Counted from the first letter of the stretch, positions 45,924 through 53,496 are shown. The stretch: DNA of 64,000 bases from Pseudomonas pseudonitroreducens (GCF_021603645.1 NZ_BQHJ01000010.1:62001-126000); one strand, 5' to 3'. Notes: generated by a model not told the origin, from the letters alone. Translations and numbers: made by a program.

Positions 45924-46871
45924 ATGGCTGGCAAAAAAACTACCGATAAAAAAGAGTCCAGTTGGATCGGCGAGATCGAGAAATACTCGCGGCAGATCTG
46001 GCTGGCTGGCTTGGGGGCCTACTCGAAGGTCAGCAAGGACGGCAGCAAGGTGTTCGAGACCCTGGTCAAGGACGGCGAGAAGGCTGAGAAACTGGCCAAG
46101 ACCGAAGTCGAGGGTGCGGTGAAGACTTCCACCCGTTCCGCGAAGGCGCGCGTCGATGCCGTGAAGGGCGCCGCGATCGGCAAGTGGGGCGAGCTGGAAG
46201 AGGCCTTCGACAAGCGCCTGAACAGCGCGATCTCGCGCCTGGGCGTACCGAGCAGCCGTGAAGTGAAGGACCTGCACAGCAAGGTCGATAGCCTCACCAA
46301 GCAGATCGAGAAGCTCACCGGCGTCAGCGTCGCCAAACCGGCCGCCAAGGCTACCGCCAAACCCGCAGCGAAAGCCGCCGCCAAACCGGCCGCGAAACCC
46401 GCTGTGAAGACCGCGGCTTCCAAACCGGCTGCCAAATCCGCCGCCAAGCCCGCTGCGAAACCTGCAGCGAAGCCGGCTGCCAAGCCCGCCGCTAAAGCTG
46501 CCGCCAAACCGGCTGCCAAGGCGGCCGCGAAACCCGCTGCCAAGGCTGCGGCCAAACCTGCCGCGAAACCGGCTGCCAAACCCGCTGCTGCGAAAGCCGC
46601 TGCGAAGCCGGCCGTCAAGACCGCTGCAAAATCGGCCGCTGCAAAACCGGCTGCTGCCGCCAAGCCTGCCGCTGCGAAACCTGCAGCCAAGCCGGCCGCG
46701 GCGAAGAAGCCTGCCGTGAAGAAGCCCGCCGCACCCAAGGCCGCCGCCAAACCGGCTGCTGCGAAACCGGCAGCCGCTCCGGCCGCCACCCCGGCACCGT
46801 CGGCTGCCGCCGCCGCGCCGGCCGTGACGCCGTCCGCTGCCGCTCCGGCAACGCCGCCGTCCCAGGCCTGA
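45924..46871 (+). CDS. phaF: PHA granule phasin / nucleoid-associated protein PhaF
   Basis: 315 residues from MAGKKTTDKKESSWIGEIEK, with AAGGAG seven bases upstream. N-terminal phasin domain (about 10-115), short leucine-zipper-like coiled coil (VKDLHSKVDSLTKQIEKLTG near 112-131), then a histone H1-like tail of AAKPA-type repeats from about 133 to 300. In P. putida PhaF binds granules with one half and DNA with the other, spreading granules between daughter cells. Terminates at a hairpin. Confidence 0.97.
   Translation: MAGKKTTDKKESSWIGEIEKYSRQIWLAGLGAYSKVSKDGSKVFETLVKDGEKAEKLAKTEVEGAVKTSTRSAKARVDAVKGAAIGKWGELEEAFDKRLNSAISRLGVPSSREVKDLHSKVDSLTKQIEKLTGVSVAKPAAKATAKPAAKAAAKPAAKPAVKTAASKPAAKSAAKPAAKPAAKPAAKPAAKAAAKPAAKAAAKPAAKAAAKPAAKPAAKPAAAKAAAKPAVKTAAKSAAAKPAAAAKPAAAKPAAKPAAAKKPAVKKPAAPKAAAKPAAAKPAAAPAATPAPSAAAAAPAVTPSAAAPATPPSQA
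46320..46850 (+). repeat. AAKPA-coding repeat tract of phaF
   Basis: Degenerate 15-bp repeats of the type GCCGCCAAACCGGCT encoding Ala-Ala-Lys-Pro-Ala, with phase shifts to KAAAKPAA. Synonymous variation between units is high, arguing against very recent expansion. Such tracts commonly change length between strains. Confidence 0.9.
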
Positions 46872-46891
46872 TCGGTCTGCTGCAACACCCA

Positions 46892-46918
46892 CGCCCGGCC
46901 TCGCGCCGGGCGTTTTCA
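46892..46918 (+). terminator. Intrinsic terminator after phaF
   Basis: 8-bp stem CGCCCGGC / GCCGGGCG with CTCGC loop (46892-46912) followed by TTTTC. About 20 bp after the phaF stop. Confidence 0.85.
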
Positions 46919-46950
46919 TTCTCTCAAGGGAAAAGCTTGCGCGCTGTGGC

Positions 46951-47565
46951 TCAGGGAGCGAGGTAGCGCTTGGCGAGCCGCTCGGCGATCAGCTGCGAGT
47001 CCGGGCGCAGGTGTGGCGCCACCAGCATCATCACCTGGAACACCACCTGGCGTACGTCACCCTGGTGGCCGAGGATGCGCTGGTAGTCCAGCGAGAACAG
47101 CAAGGTCAGGGTGATCTGCTCCACCAGTTGGCCGAGCGCTTCGGTGTCGCTGATCAATTCGTCCTGGGCCTTTAGCTGCGCCAGCAGCGTAGCCAGGGTG
47201 CGCTTGAGCTGGTTGAGCCAGGTGCGTATGCCGCGAGCCAGCCTGGGCAGCTTTCCGGAAAGATTGGAGAGGTCCTGGAAGAGGAAGCGGTAATGCGCCA
47301 GGCGCTCGACGATCAGGTGCAGGAACAGCCAGTAATCCTCGGCACCCAGTCGCACGTCTTCCGGCGGGTCAAGCAGTGGCGCCAGTTCCTCCTGGAAGCG
47401 CTCGAACAGCGCCAGCACCAGGGGTTCCTTGCCGTGGAAGTGGTAGTAGAGATTGCCGGGGCTGATGCCCAGTTCGGTGGCGATCTCCAGGGTGGAGACG
47501 TTGGGCTCGCCCTGCTCGTTGAACAGCTGCAGGGCGCATTCGAGAATCCGGTCGCGCGTTTTCAT
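46951..47565 (-). CDS. phaD: TetR-family regulator PhaD
   Basis: 204 residues from MKTRDRILECALQLFNEQGE; an open frame continues upstream into a repeat and has no gene-like sequence. TetR helix-turn-helix STLEIATELGISPGNLYYHF near 24-43, then a helical ligand domain. In P. putida PhaD activates phaC1 and phaI promoters and is proposed to respond to acyl-CoA intermediates. Downstream of phaC2 in the usual order and convergent with phaF. Confidence 0.96.
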   Translation of the reverse strand: MKTRDRILECALQLFNEQGEPNVSTLEIATELGISPGNLYYHFHGKEPLVLALFERFQEELAPLLDPPEDVRLGAEDYWLFLHLIVERLAHYRFLFQDLSNLSGKLPRLARGIRTWLNQLKRTLATLLAQLKAQDELISDTEALGQLVEQITLTLLFSLDYQRILGHQGDVRQVVFQVMMLVAPHLRPDSQLIAERLAKRYLAP

Positions 47566-47825
47566 CCGTGTTCTTGTTCCAGCCGCAGTGGAGCCGACGA
47601 TAGCCGCGGGGGAGGGTGGCTGCCAATGGCTGCGCGGCAAACTTCTGCACGGAGCGTTCTTTGCGCTTCGCTCCAAGGGTCGCCGGGAGAGTTTCTCGTA
47701 GGATGGGTGGAGCGCAGCGATACCCATCAATTCCGCGCGCCGACGGCATGGGTATCGCTGCGCTCCACCCATCCTACAAGAGCCTTTACGGTGCTGGCTG
47801 GGCAATTCGTTTCGGGTTGCCGAGA
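47566..47825. other. phaC2-phaD intergenic region
   Basis: 260 bp containing a perfect long inverted repeat (47698-47777) but no gene. The repeat would stop or attenuate transcription from phaC2 into phaD, so phaD may rely on a promoter between 47566 and 47690; none was clearly recognised. Confidence 0.6.
47698..47777. repeat. Perfect 30-bp inverted repeat, GTAGGATGGGTGGAGC family
   Basis: Left arm 47698-47727 (GTAGGATGGGTGGAGCGCAG, then CGATACCCAT) is exactly complementary to 47748-47777 around a 20-bp centre. A diverged copy lies at 36463-36543. Ends GTAGGA/TCCTAC resemble those of the shorter REP family in this window. Confidence 0.92.
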
Positions 47826-49508
47826 TCAGCGCACATGCACATACGTCCCCGGCGCCGCTTCCTTGGGCGGGTATTCGGCGTTGCCCAGGTCGAAGCTCAC
47901 CGGGCGTCGTTCGCCCGAGCGCTGCTGGATCCACTCCAGCCACAGCGGCCACCAGCTGCCTTCCTGGCGCTTGGTGTCGTAGTACCAGGCACGCGGGTCG
48001 GAGCTGATCTTGCCGTTTTCGAAGTAGCAGGCCTTGGGGTTGCCGGGCGGGTTGAGGATGCTCTGGATATGTCCGCTGTTGGACAGCACGAAGCGACTGT
48101 CGCCGCCCAGTAGCTGCGCCGAGCGGTATACCGCGTCCCACGGCGTGATGTGATCGGTGATGCCGGCGACGTGGAAGTTGTCCACGGCCACTTTCTTCAG
48201 GTCGATGGCCGTGCCGTTGACTTCCATGGCGCCGGGGCGGGCCAGTGGGTTGTGCTTGAAGAAGTCGAGGAAGTCGCCGTGCAGCGCGGCAGGCAGGCGA
48301 GTGTTGTCGTTGTTCCAGTAGAGGATGTCGAAGGCTGGCGGCTGTTTGCCCAGCAGGTAGTTGTTGACCCAGTAGTTCCAGATCAGGTCGTTGGGCCGCA
48401 TCCAGGCGAACACCTTGGCCATGTCGCGACCGTCCAGCACCCCGTGCTGGTAGGAGCGGCGCTTGCTGGTCTCCAGGGTCTGCTCGTCGGCGAACAGCGC
48501 GGCGGGGGTTTCCACCTGGCTGTCCAGCAGGCTGACCAGGTAGGTGGCGCTGGCGATCTTGCGCAATTGCCGGCGCGCCTGCAGATGGCCTTGCAGGGCC
48601 GCAATGGTCAGGCCGCCGGAGCAGGCACCCATCAGGTTCACGCTTCGGCTGCCGCTGATGGAGCGGCACGCCTCGATGGCTTCGTCCAGTGCCGTGACGT
48701 AGGTCGACAGCCCCCATTCGCGGTGACGCGCATCGGGGTTGCGCCAGCTGACCATGAAGACCTGCAGATTATTCTTCAGGGCGTACTGGACGAAGCTCTT
48801 CTCCGGCGACAGGTCGAAGATATAGAACTTGTTGATCTGCGGCGGCACGATCAGCAACGGCTTGGCGTGCAGATGCTCGCCCATCGGCTTGTACTGGATC
48901 AGCTCCAGCACCTCGTTGCGGAACACCACGGCGCCGTGCGTGGTGGCCAGGTTCTGGCCGATTTCGAAGGCGCTGCGGTTGACCTGGCTGGGCATGCCGC
49001 CGTTGTGCATCAGGTCGTCCAGCAGATGCTGCACGCCCTTGAGGACGCTCTGTCCGCCGGTGTTGAACAGCTCCTTCACCGCCAACGGGTTGAGCAGTGT
49101 GTTGGATGGCGAGGCGGCGTCGGACAGGATCGACAGCAGGAACCGCGCGCGGGCGCGGTCGTCGGGCTTCAGGTCACTCTCGTCGACCCAGGCCAGCAAC
49201 TGCTTCTGCCAGGCCAGGTAGGCCTGCACGGTACGCCGGTAAAGCGGATTCAGCCGCCAGGAGGGGTCCTGGAAGCGCGCGTCCTGCGGGTTGGGTTGCA
49301 GCGGCGAGTCGCCGATCAGCACCTTGCCGACCTGCTTGCCGAAGGCCGCCAGGTGCTTCGCCGAATGCACCGGCTGGCGCACACCCTGCAGTGCCAGCAT
49401 GCGCAGGGTGGACAGCATGTCCTTGCCGCGCAGGCCGACCATCGCGCTCTGCGCATTCATGTATTGGGTGGGAACGGGGACGCTACCAGGCTCAGCTTTC
49501 TCTCGCAT
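47826..49508 (-). CDS. phaC2: Class II poly(3-hydroxyalkanoate) synthase PhaC2
   Basis: 560 residues from MREKAEPGSVPVPTQYM. Alpha/beta-hydrolase synthase with the lipase-like box GACSGG and nucleophile Cys296; WMRPNDLIWNYWVNNYLLGK near 400, and ITDHITPWDAVY plus SNSGHIQSILNPPGNPK supply the Asp and His of the catalytic triad. Polymerises (R)-3-hydroxyacyl-CoA of medium chain length. The second synthase of the locus, separated from phaZ by a 332-bp gap with unusual structure. Confidence 0.98.
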   Translation of the reverse strand: MREKAEPGSVPVPTQYMNAQSAMVGLRGKDMLSTLRMLALQGVRQPVHSAKHLAAFGKQVGKVLIGDSPLQPNPQDARFQDPSWRLNPLYRRTVQAYLAWQKQLLAWVDESDLKPDDRARARFLLSILSDAASPSNTLLNPLAVKELFNTGGQSVLKGVQHLLDDLMHNGGMPSQVNRSAFEIGQNLATTHGAVVFRNEVLELIQYKPMGEHLHAKPLLIVPPQINKFYIFDLSPEKSFVQYALKNNLQVFMVSWRNPDARHREWGLSTYVTALDEAIEACRSISGSRSVNLMGACSGGLTIAALQGHLQARRQLRKIASATYLVSLLDSQVETPAALFADEQTLETSKRRSYQHGVLDGRDMAKVFAWMRPNDLIWNYWVNNYLLGKQPPAFDILYWNNDNTRLPAALHGDFLDFFKHNPLARPGAMEVNGTAIDLKKVAVDNFHVAGITDHITPWDAVYRSAQLLGGDSRFVLSNSGHIQSILNPPGNPKACYFENGKISSDPRAWYYDTKRQEGSWWPLWLEWIQQRSGERRPVSFDLGNAEYPPKEAAPGTYVHVR

Positions 49509-49840
49509 GAACAGCACTCCGTAAAGGGTCCGACCTGCCAATGGCGACGCAAAGCCTGTACCAGAATCGGGAATGGCCCGTTCCAGACGCTTGTCGCCGG
49601 TTCGAGGGATGTGCACGGGTATCGACGCGAGAGGAAACTGCCCGAAAACAGGGCAGTCGATCAGCAGCCGGGCTGCCCTGCGGTCACCTGCGAAGGTGGC
49701 CGCAGCGCGGGGCCCGAATCAGGCGCTACGTGTCGATACCCGTGAACACGCCTGTTTGTTGTTCGGCTCTTTAAAAAAAGTGCCTGTGCAGCGATCGGTC
49801 AAGGCAGGATGCCCACCGAGTGTGACGAAGCTGTGATGCT
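49509..49840. other. phaZ-phaC2 intergenic region with structured element
   Basis: 332 bp without a gene. It includes a compact nested set of inverted repeats at 49614-49744. Downstream on the plus strand is CTCTTTAAAAAAAGTGCC (from 49766), AT-rich against its surroundings. No standard terminator was seen after phaZ. The gap may contain a separate promoter for phaC2. Confidence 0.6.
49614..49744 (+). ncRNA. Candidate multi-branched structured RNA (unclassified)
   Basis: Closing helix P1: 49614-49629 pairs with 49729-49744 over 16 bp (CACGGGTATCGAC / GTCGATACCCGTG core, one G-T pair). Inside: P2 37-43/51-57 (ACTGCCC/GGGCAGT), a weak P3 at 64-76, P4 49680-49689/49694-49703 (GCGGTCACCT/AGGTGGCCGC, GCGA tetraloop, one T-G pair), and P5 49704-49708/49723-49727. 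The two wobble pairs are G-U on the plus strand but would be A-C mismatches on the minus strand, and GCGA is a GNRA loop only on the plus strand. That favours a plus-strand RNA, antisense to the pha operon. No promoter seen; could instead be a small palindromic mobile remnant. Confidence 0.35.
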
Positions 49841-50845
49841 TCAGCCGGCCTTGGGGGCGAATGGACGGGGGTGGATGATCGCGCGCTGTCGCTCTTCCTG
49901 GAGGAATTTCATGATGATCGGTGCCACGGTTTCCGCGCGGGTCACCAGGAACAGGTGGCCGTCGTCGATCACGTGCAGCTCCGAGTTGGGAATGCGCCAG
50001 GCCAGCATGCGCATGTTGATCAGCGGGATGATCGGGTCGTCGTCGCCGGCCAGGATCAGCGTCGGCTGACGAATCTTGTGCAGCCAGTGGATGCTGGTCC
50101 AGCCCAGGCCTGCGAACAGCTGCCAGTAGTAGCCCATCTTGCCGGACGAGCGCACCTTGCTGGCAAAGGCCATGGCCAGCTTCGGGTCGCGGCGGAAGGC
50201 GCCGCCGTAGATGTCCGGGGCGATGTGTACACCGTACGACGGCTGGATGTAGCGCCGCGGGCTGGCCATGCGCCAGAGCACCGCCGGCTTGCCCGGCACC
50301 ATCACCGCACCGGCGGCGGTGGCGGCGAGGATCAGCTTCTTGCAGCGCTCGGGGTAGTCGTGGGCGAACTGCTGCGCCAGGGCGCCGCCCCAGGACACGC
50401 CGATGGCCGTCACCTGGCCGTAGTCGAGGTAGTCGAGCATCCGCGCGGCCAGCTTGGCCAGGCCGGGGAAGCGGTAAGGCGTGCTGGGGGTGGACGAGCC
50501 GCCGACACCGGGCACGTCGAAGGCGATCACCTCCAGGTCCGGGTCCAGTGCGGCGACGAAGGGGAACACCAGTTCGAGGTTGGCGCCGATGCCGTTGAAG
50601 ATCAGCAGCGGCGTCATGTGTTTCTTGCCCGGGCGCACGGCGGTGCGGATGGTCTGCCCGTCGAGCTCGATGGTGCGGAACTCGAAGGGCTGCGCCGCCG
50701 GCGCCTTGCTCGGCAGTATCTCCTCGCCGCTGCTTTTGCTGCGCGCGCGCCGGCTCGTCGGCGCGGCCACTTCCACGGCCTGCGACGAATCTGGATGGTT
50801 GGCGTCGTCCACGGCGCCGGCTTGCGGGAGGAGTTCTGTTTTCAT
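49841..50845 (-). CDS. phaZ: Intracellular medium-chain PHA depolymerase PhaZ, N-terminally extended
   Basis: 334 residues, about 50 more than the 283-285 typical of pseudomonad PhaZ. The conserved enzyme starts at about residue 52 (QPFEFRTIELDGQTIRTAVR); before it is a polar Ala/Ser/Pro-rich stretch with RRARSKSS and no alternative ATG/GTG/TTG start at the normal position. Alpha/beta hydrolase with nucleophile Ser151 (GVSWGG; Ser102 in the standard numbering), Asp in AGDDDPIIP and His in DDGHLFLV. Degrades stored PHA. Its ATG overlaps the phaC1 stop (ATGA). Confidence 0.96.
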   Translation of the reverse strand: MKTELLPQAGAVDDANHPDSSQAVEVAAPTSRRARSKSSGEEILPSKAPAAQPFEFRTIELDGQTIRTAVRPGKKHMTPLLIFNGIGANLELVFPFVAALDPDLEVIAFDVPGVGGSSTPSTPYRFPGLAKLAARMLDYLDYGQVTAIGVSWGGALAQQFAHDYPERCKKLILAATAAGAVMVPGKPAVLWRMASPRRYIQPSYGVHIAPDIYGGAFRRDPKLAMAFASKVRSSGKMGYYWQLFAGLGWTSIHWLHKIRQPTLILAGDDDPIIPLINMRMLAWRIPNSELHVIDDGHLFLVTRAETVAPIIMKFLQEERQRAIIHPRPFAPKAG

Positions 50846-52521
50846 CGTTCGTGTACGTAGGTTCCGGGGGAGGCCTCGCCGGCCGGGTGAGCCTTGTTAC
50901 CCAGGGCGGTCGGGGCCTTTTTCAGCTTGCCTGCGCGCTCGGCCAGCCATTGTTGCCAGTGCAGCCACCAGGAGTCGGCGTGCTTGCTGGAGTTTTCCTG
51001 CCAGGTCTTGGAATCGACGGAAAGGTCAGGGCCGGTCATGAAGCGTGCCTTGGGGTTGCCCGGTGGGTTGAGGATGCTCTGGATGTGCCCGCTGTTGGAG
51101 AGGATGAACTCACACTTGCCGCCCAGCAGGCGGGCGGAGCGGTAGCAGGCTTCCCACGGCGTGATGTGGTCGGACAGGCCGGCCACGCAGTAGAAATCGC
51201 AGGTGACCTGCTTGAGATCGATCGGCGTGCCGGAGACTTCCAGGGCGCCGGCGCGGGTCAGCGGGTTGGTCTTGAACATCTCCACCAGCTCGCCGTGCAG
51301 CGCGGCGGGCAGGCGCGTGGTGTCGTTGTTCCAGAACAGGATGTCGAAGGCCGGCGGCTCGTTGCCCAGCAGGTAGTTGTTGACCCAGTAGTTCCAGATC
51401 AGGTCGTTGGGGCGCATCCAGGCGAACACCTTGGCCATGTCCTTGCCTTCCAGCACGCCGGACTGGTACGAGCGGCGCTTGGCGGCTTCCAGGGTCTTCT
51501 CGTCGGCGAACAGGGCGACCTGGGTGTCCAGTTCGAAGTCGAGCACGCTGACCATCTGGGTGAAGGCGTGCACCTTGTTCTCGCCCAGCGCGGCGTAATG
51601 GCCGAGCAGCGTGACGGTGGTGATGCCGCCGGAGCAGGCCCCGAGCATGTTCAGGTCCTTGCTGCCGGTGATCTTCAGGACCACGTCGATGGCTTCTTTC
51701 AGCGCCTCGATGTAGGTGGTCAGGCCCCACTCGCGCTGTGCCTTGGTCGGGTTGCGCCAGCTGACGATGAAGGTCTGCACCTGGTTGCGCAGGCAGAAGC
51801 GCGCCAGGCTCTTCTCCGGCGACAGGTCGAAGACGTAGAACTTGTTGATCTGCGGCGGCACCACCAGCAGCGGGCGCTCGTGCACGCTTTCGGTGATCGG
51901 CTTGTACTGGATCAGTTCCAGCACGTCGTTGCGGAACACCACCGCGCCTTCGGTCACGGCCAGGTTCTTGCCGACTTCGAAGGCATCCATGTTCACCTGG
52001 CTGGGCATCCCGCCGTTGTTGACCATGTCCTTGGCGAGGTGGGTGAGGCCATCGAGCAGACTCTTGCCGCCGGTTTCGAAGAAGCGTTTGACTGCTGCCG
52101 GGTTGGACAGCGTATTGGTCGGCGCCATGGCCTCGGTCATCAGGTTGATGACGAACTGGCCACGGCTGATGTCCTGGGGCGACAGGTCGCTCTCGCCCAT
52201 CCAGGTGTGCAGCTCCTTGCGCCAGGCCAGGTAGGTCTGCAGGTAGCGGCGGTAGAGCGGGTTCTGGCTCCAGGCCGGGTCGTTGAAGCGACGGTCGTCG
52301 TCCGAGGGCTTCAGGTCGGATTTGCCGAGCAGCACGTTCTTCAGCTCGAGGCCGAAGTGCGTCGCGTGCTTGGCGCTGTGGAAGGGCTGCTTGATCGCTT
52401 GCAGCAACACCATCCGGGCAGAAGTGAGCAGGTCCTTGCCGCGAATCCCGATCACCGGGTTGAGGGCAAGTGTGTTTTCCGCGGCTTGCTGGGGTAGATC
52501 GCTGTTGTTCTTCTGGGTCAT
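50842..52521 (-). CDS. phaC1: Class II poly(3-hydroxyalkanoate) synthase PhaC1
   Basis: 559 residues. Same fold as PhaC2: GACSGG box with nucleophile Cys296, WMRPNDLIWNYWVNNYLLGN, GLSDHITPWEACY and SNSGHIQSILNPPGNPK. First gene of phaC1-phaZ-phaC2-phaD, transcribed on the minus strand. Upstream is a gene-free 595-bp region with a promising sigma-54 promoter about 340 bp before the start. Confidence 0.98.
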   Translation of the reverse strand: MTQKNNSDLPQQAAENTLALNPVIGIRGKDLLTSARMVLLQAIKQPFHSAKHATHFGLELKNVLLGKSDLKPSDDDRRFNDPAWSQNPLYRRYLQTYLAWRKELHTWMGESDLSPQDISRGQFVINLMTEAMAPTNTLSNPAAVKRFFETGGKSLLDGLTHLAKDMVNNGGMPSQVNMDAFEVGKNLAVTEGAVVFRNDVLELIQYKPITESVHERPLLVVPPQINKFYVFDLSPEKSLARFCLRNQVQTFIVSWRNPTKAQREWGLTTYIEALKEAIDVVLKITGSKDLNMLGACSGGITTVTLLGHYAALGENKVHAFTQMVSVLDFELDTQVALFADEKTLEAAKRRSYQSGVLEGKDMAKVFAWMRPNDLIWNYWVNNYLLGNEPPAFDILFWNNDTTRLPAALHGELVEMFKTNPLTRAGALEVSGTPIDLKQVTCDFYCVAGLSDHITPWEACYRSARLLGGKCEFILSNSGHIQSILNPPGNPKARFMTGPDLSVDSKTWQENSSKHADSWWLHWQQWLAERAGKLKKAPTALGNKAHPAGEASPGTYVHER

Positions 52522-52605
52522 CGGCGACGCTCCATTGTCCTGAGACGCATACTGGCGGGGCTCACCTGGGTGACGTAATGCCTAGTACTTCTCGGGGTTG
52601 CGGAA

Positions 52606-52623
52606 CGTGGAGACAGCTCCACG
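52606..52623. promoter_or_regulatory. Palindrome upstream of phaC1
   Basis: CGTGGAG-ACAG-CTCCACG, a perfect 7-bp inverted repeat about 85-100 bp before the phaC1 start. Could be a regulator operator (PhaD is a local candidate) or a leader hairpin. Confidence 0.4.
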
Positions 52624-52858
52624 CGATTCATCTACTTGGCGGCATCACTGGAAGTTCAGGAGACCACGCTCTGTGCACTGTAACTCCGTACATTGCACTG
52701 CCTTGGTTACCCGAGTTTCCTTCGCCGCGCAAGCTGGTGCAGCGTGGGCCTTCTCCTAGGAGTATGTCGGGAAAAGTTAGAAAACGCGCCCTAGAGCGGC
52801 GGCATCTCGCCAATCCCCTGACGGCGGCCACGCAAGCAACAGTCTGCCGGAGGAATGT

Positions 52859-52874
52859 TGCAAATGGCGTGCCC
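52859..52874 (-). promoter_or_regulatory. Candidate sigma-54 promoter for phaC1
   Basis: Minus-strand GGGCACGCCATTTGCA against consensus TGGCACG-N4-TTGCA: the -24 GG and -12 GC are separated by the required 10 bases and only the first base differs. It would start transcription near 52848, giving a leader of about 325 nt. A sigma-54 promoter has been proposed upstream of phaC1 in P. aeruginosa. Confidence 0.5.
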
Positions 52875-52934
52875 TGGGCGATTGCCCGACGAAGGTTGGC
52901 GCGAGGAATGGAGCGGGAGCGGGGCGAACGACCT

Positions 52935-53001
52935 GTAGGAGCGAGCTTGCTCGCGAACTGACTCTGCAGCGAGGCGGGTTCGCGAGCAAGCTCGCTCCTA
53001 C
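52935..53001. repeat. Inverted REP pair
   Basis: Copies at 52935-52958 and 52978-53001 of the GCGAGCTTGCTCGC family, facing each other with a 19-bp spacer. Confidence 0.9.
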
Positions 53002-53021
53002 AGGAAGCACCTTCAGCATCT

Positions 53022-53091
53022 GTGGGAGCGGATTTATCCGCGATGGGTTTGGCGTGGCCTGGGGCCGATCGCGGACGGAGTCCGCTCCTAC
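53022..53091. repeat. Second inverted REP pair, variant sequences
   Basis: 53022-53044 reads GTGGGAGCGGATTTATCCGC and 53068-53091 reads ATCGCGGACGGAGTCCGC then TCCTAC. Same outline (GGGAGCG ... CGCTCC ends, inner palindrome) as the main family; the second resembles 33444-33467. Confidence 0.8.
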
Positions 53092-53116
53092 GCAGTCAGG
53101 AAGTGTGGTGTCCCGG

Positions 53117-53488
53117 TTACAGCATCAGCTTGACCACGGACTCCGACGGGTCGCGCGACTTGCCGGCTTTCTCCAGCTGCGCCAGGTAATCCGCCCACAT
53201 CTCGTCGTGGCGCACGCACAGCTCGTAGAGATAGTCCCAGGTGAACAGGCCGCTGTCGTGGCCGTCATCGAAGGTCAGCTTGAGCGCGTATTGCCCGGCC
53301 GGCTCCAGGTTGCTCAGGCCGACATTCAGCTGGCCGACCTGCAGCACCGGGTTGCCGTGGCCCTGGACTTCCGCCGACGGCGAATGCACCCGCAGAAACT
53401 CGGCAGACAGTTCGTAGGACTGCTCCCCATAGGTCAGCGAAAGCTTCTTCGAGGCCTTGTGCAGCTTGATGGCGGAGGGAATGTGCAT
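53117..53488 (-). CDS. DUF971 domain protein (gamma-butyrobetaine hydroxylase-like N-terminal domain)
   Basis: 123 residues. Single DUF971 domain: IKLHKASKKLSLTYGEQSYE at the N-terminus, LSAEFLRVHSPSAEVQGHG mid-protein, and LTFDDGHDSGLFTWDYLYEL near 70-89, the family hallmark. In other organisms this domain is often attached to Fe-S assembly or hydroxylase proteins; role here unknown. It follows hslU in the same direction with a hairpin repeat between, the same neighbourhood as PA5055. Confidence 0.92.
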   Translation of the reverse strand: MHIPSAIKLHKASKKLSLTYGEQSYELSAEFLRVHSPSAEVQGHGNPVLQVGQLNVGLSNLEPAGQYALKLTFDDGHDSGLFTWDYLYELCVRHDEMWADYLAQLEKAGKSRDPSESVVKLML

Positions 53489-53496
53489 GGAGGGCT

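Larger units (their letters stand above)
52522..53116. other. Gene-free region between phaC1 and the DUF971 gene
   Basis: 595 bp. The phaC1-proximal part (52522-52860) is of lower GC and holds an 18-bp palindrome at 52606-52623 and a sigma-54-like promoter at 52859-52874, both reading towards phaC1. The distal part (52935-53091) holds four REP-type units in two inverted pairs, just beyond the DUF971 stop. No open reading frame here looks like a gene. Confidence 0.75.

Noticed and set aside
46951-48717. 588-codon minus-strand open frame starting far upstream of phaD
   Set aside because: Only the last 204 codons encode PhaD; the rest overlaps phaC2 out of frame and crosses the inverted repeat at 47698-47777.
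49614-49744. Retron msr-msd or IS-associated RNA
   Set aside because: The flanking inverted repeats recall such elements, but no reverse transcriptase or transposase gene is nearby.
49614-49744. MITE with terminal inverted repeats and target duplication
   Set aside because: No target site duplication is visible at the two ends (GTG before, AAC after), so insertion is not demonstrated, though not excluded.
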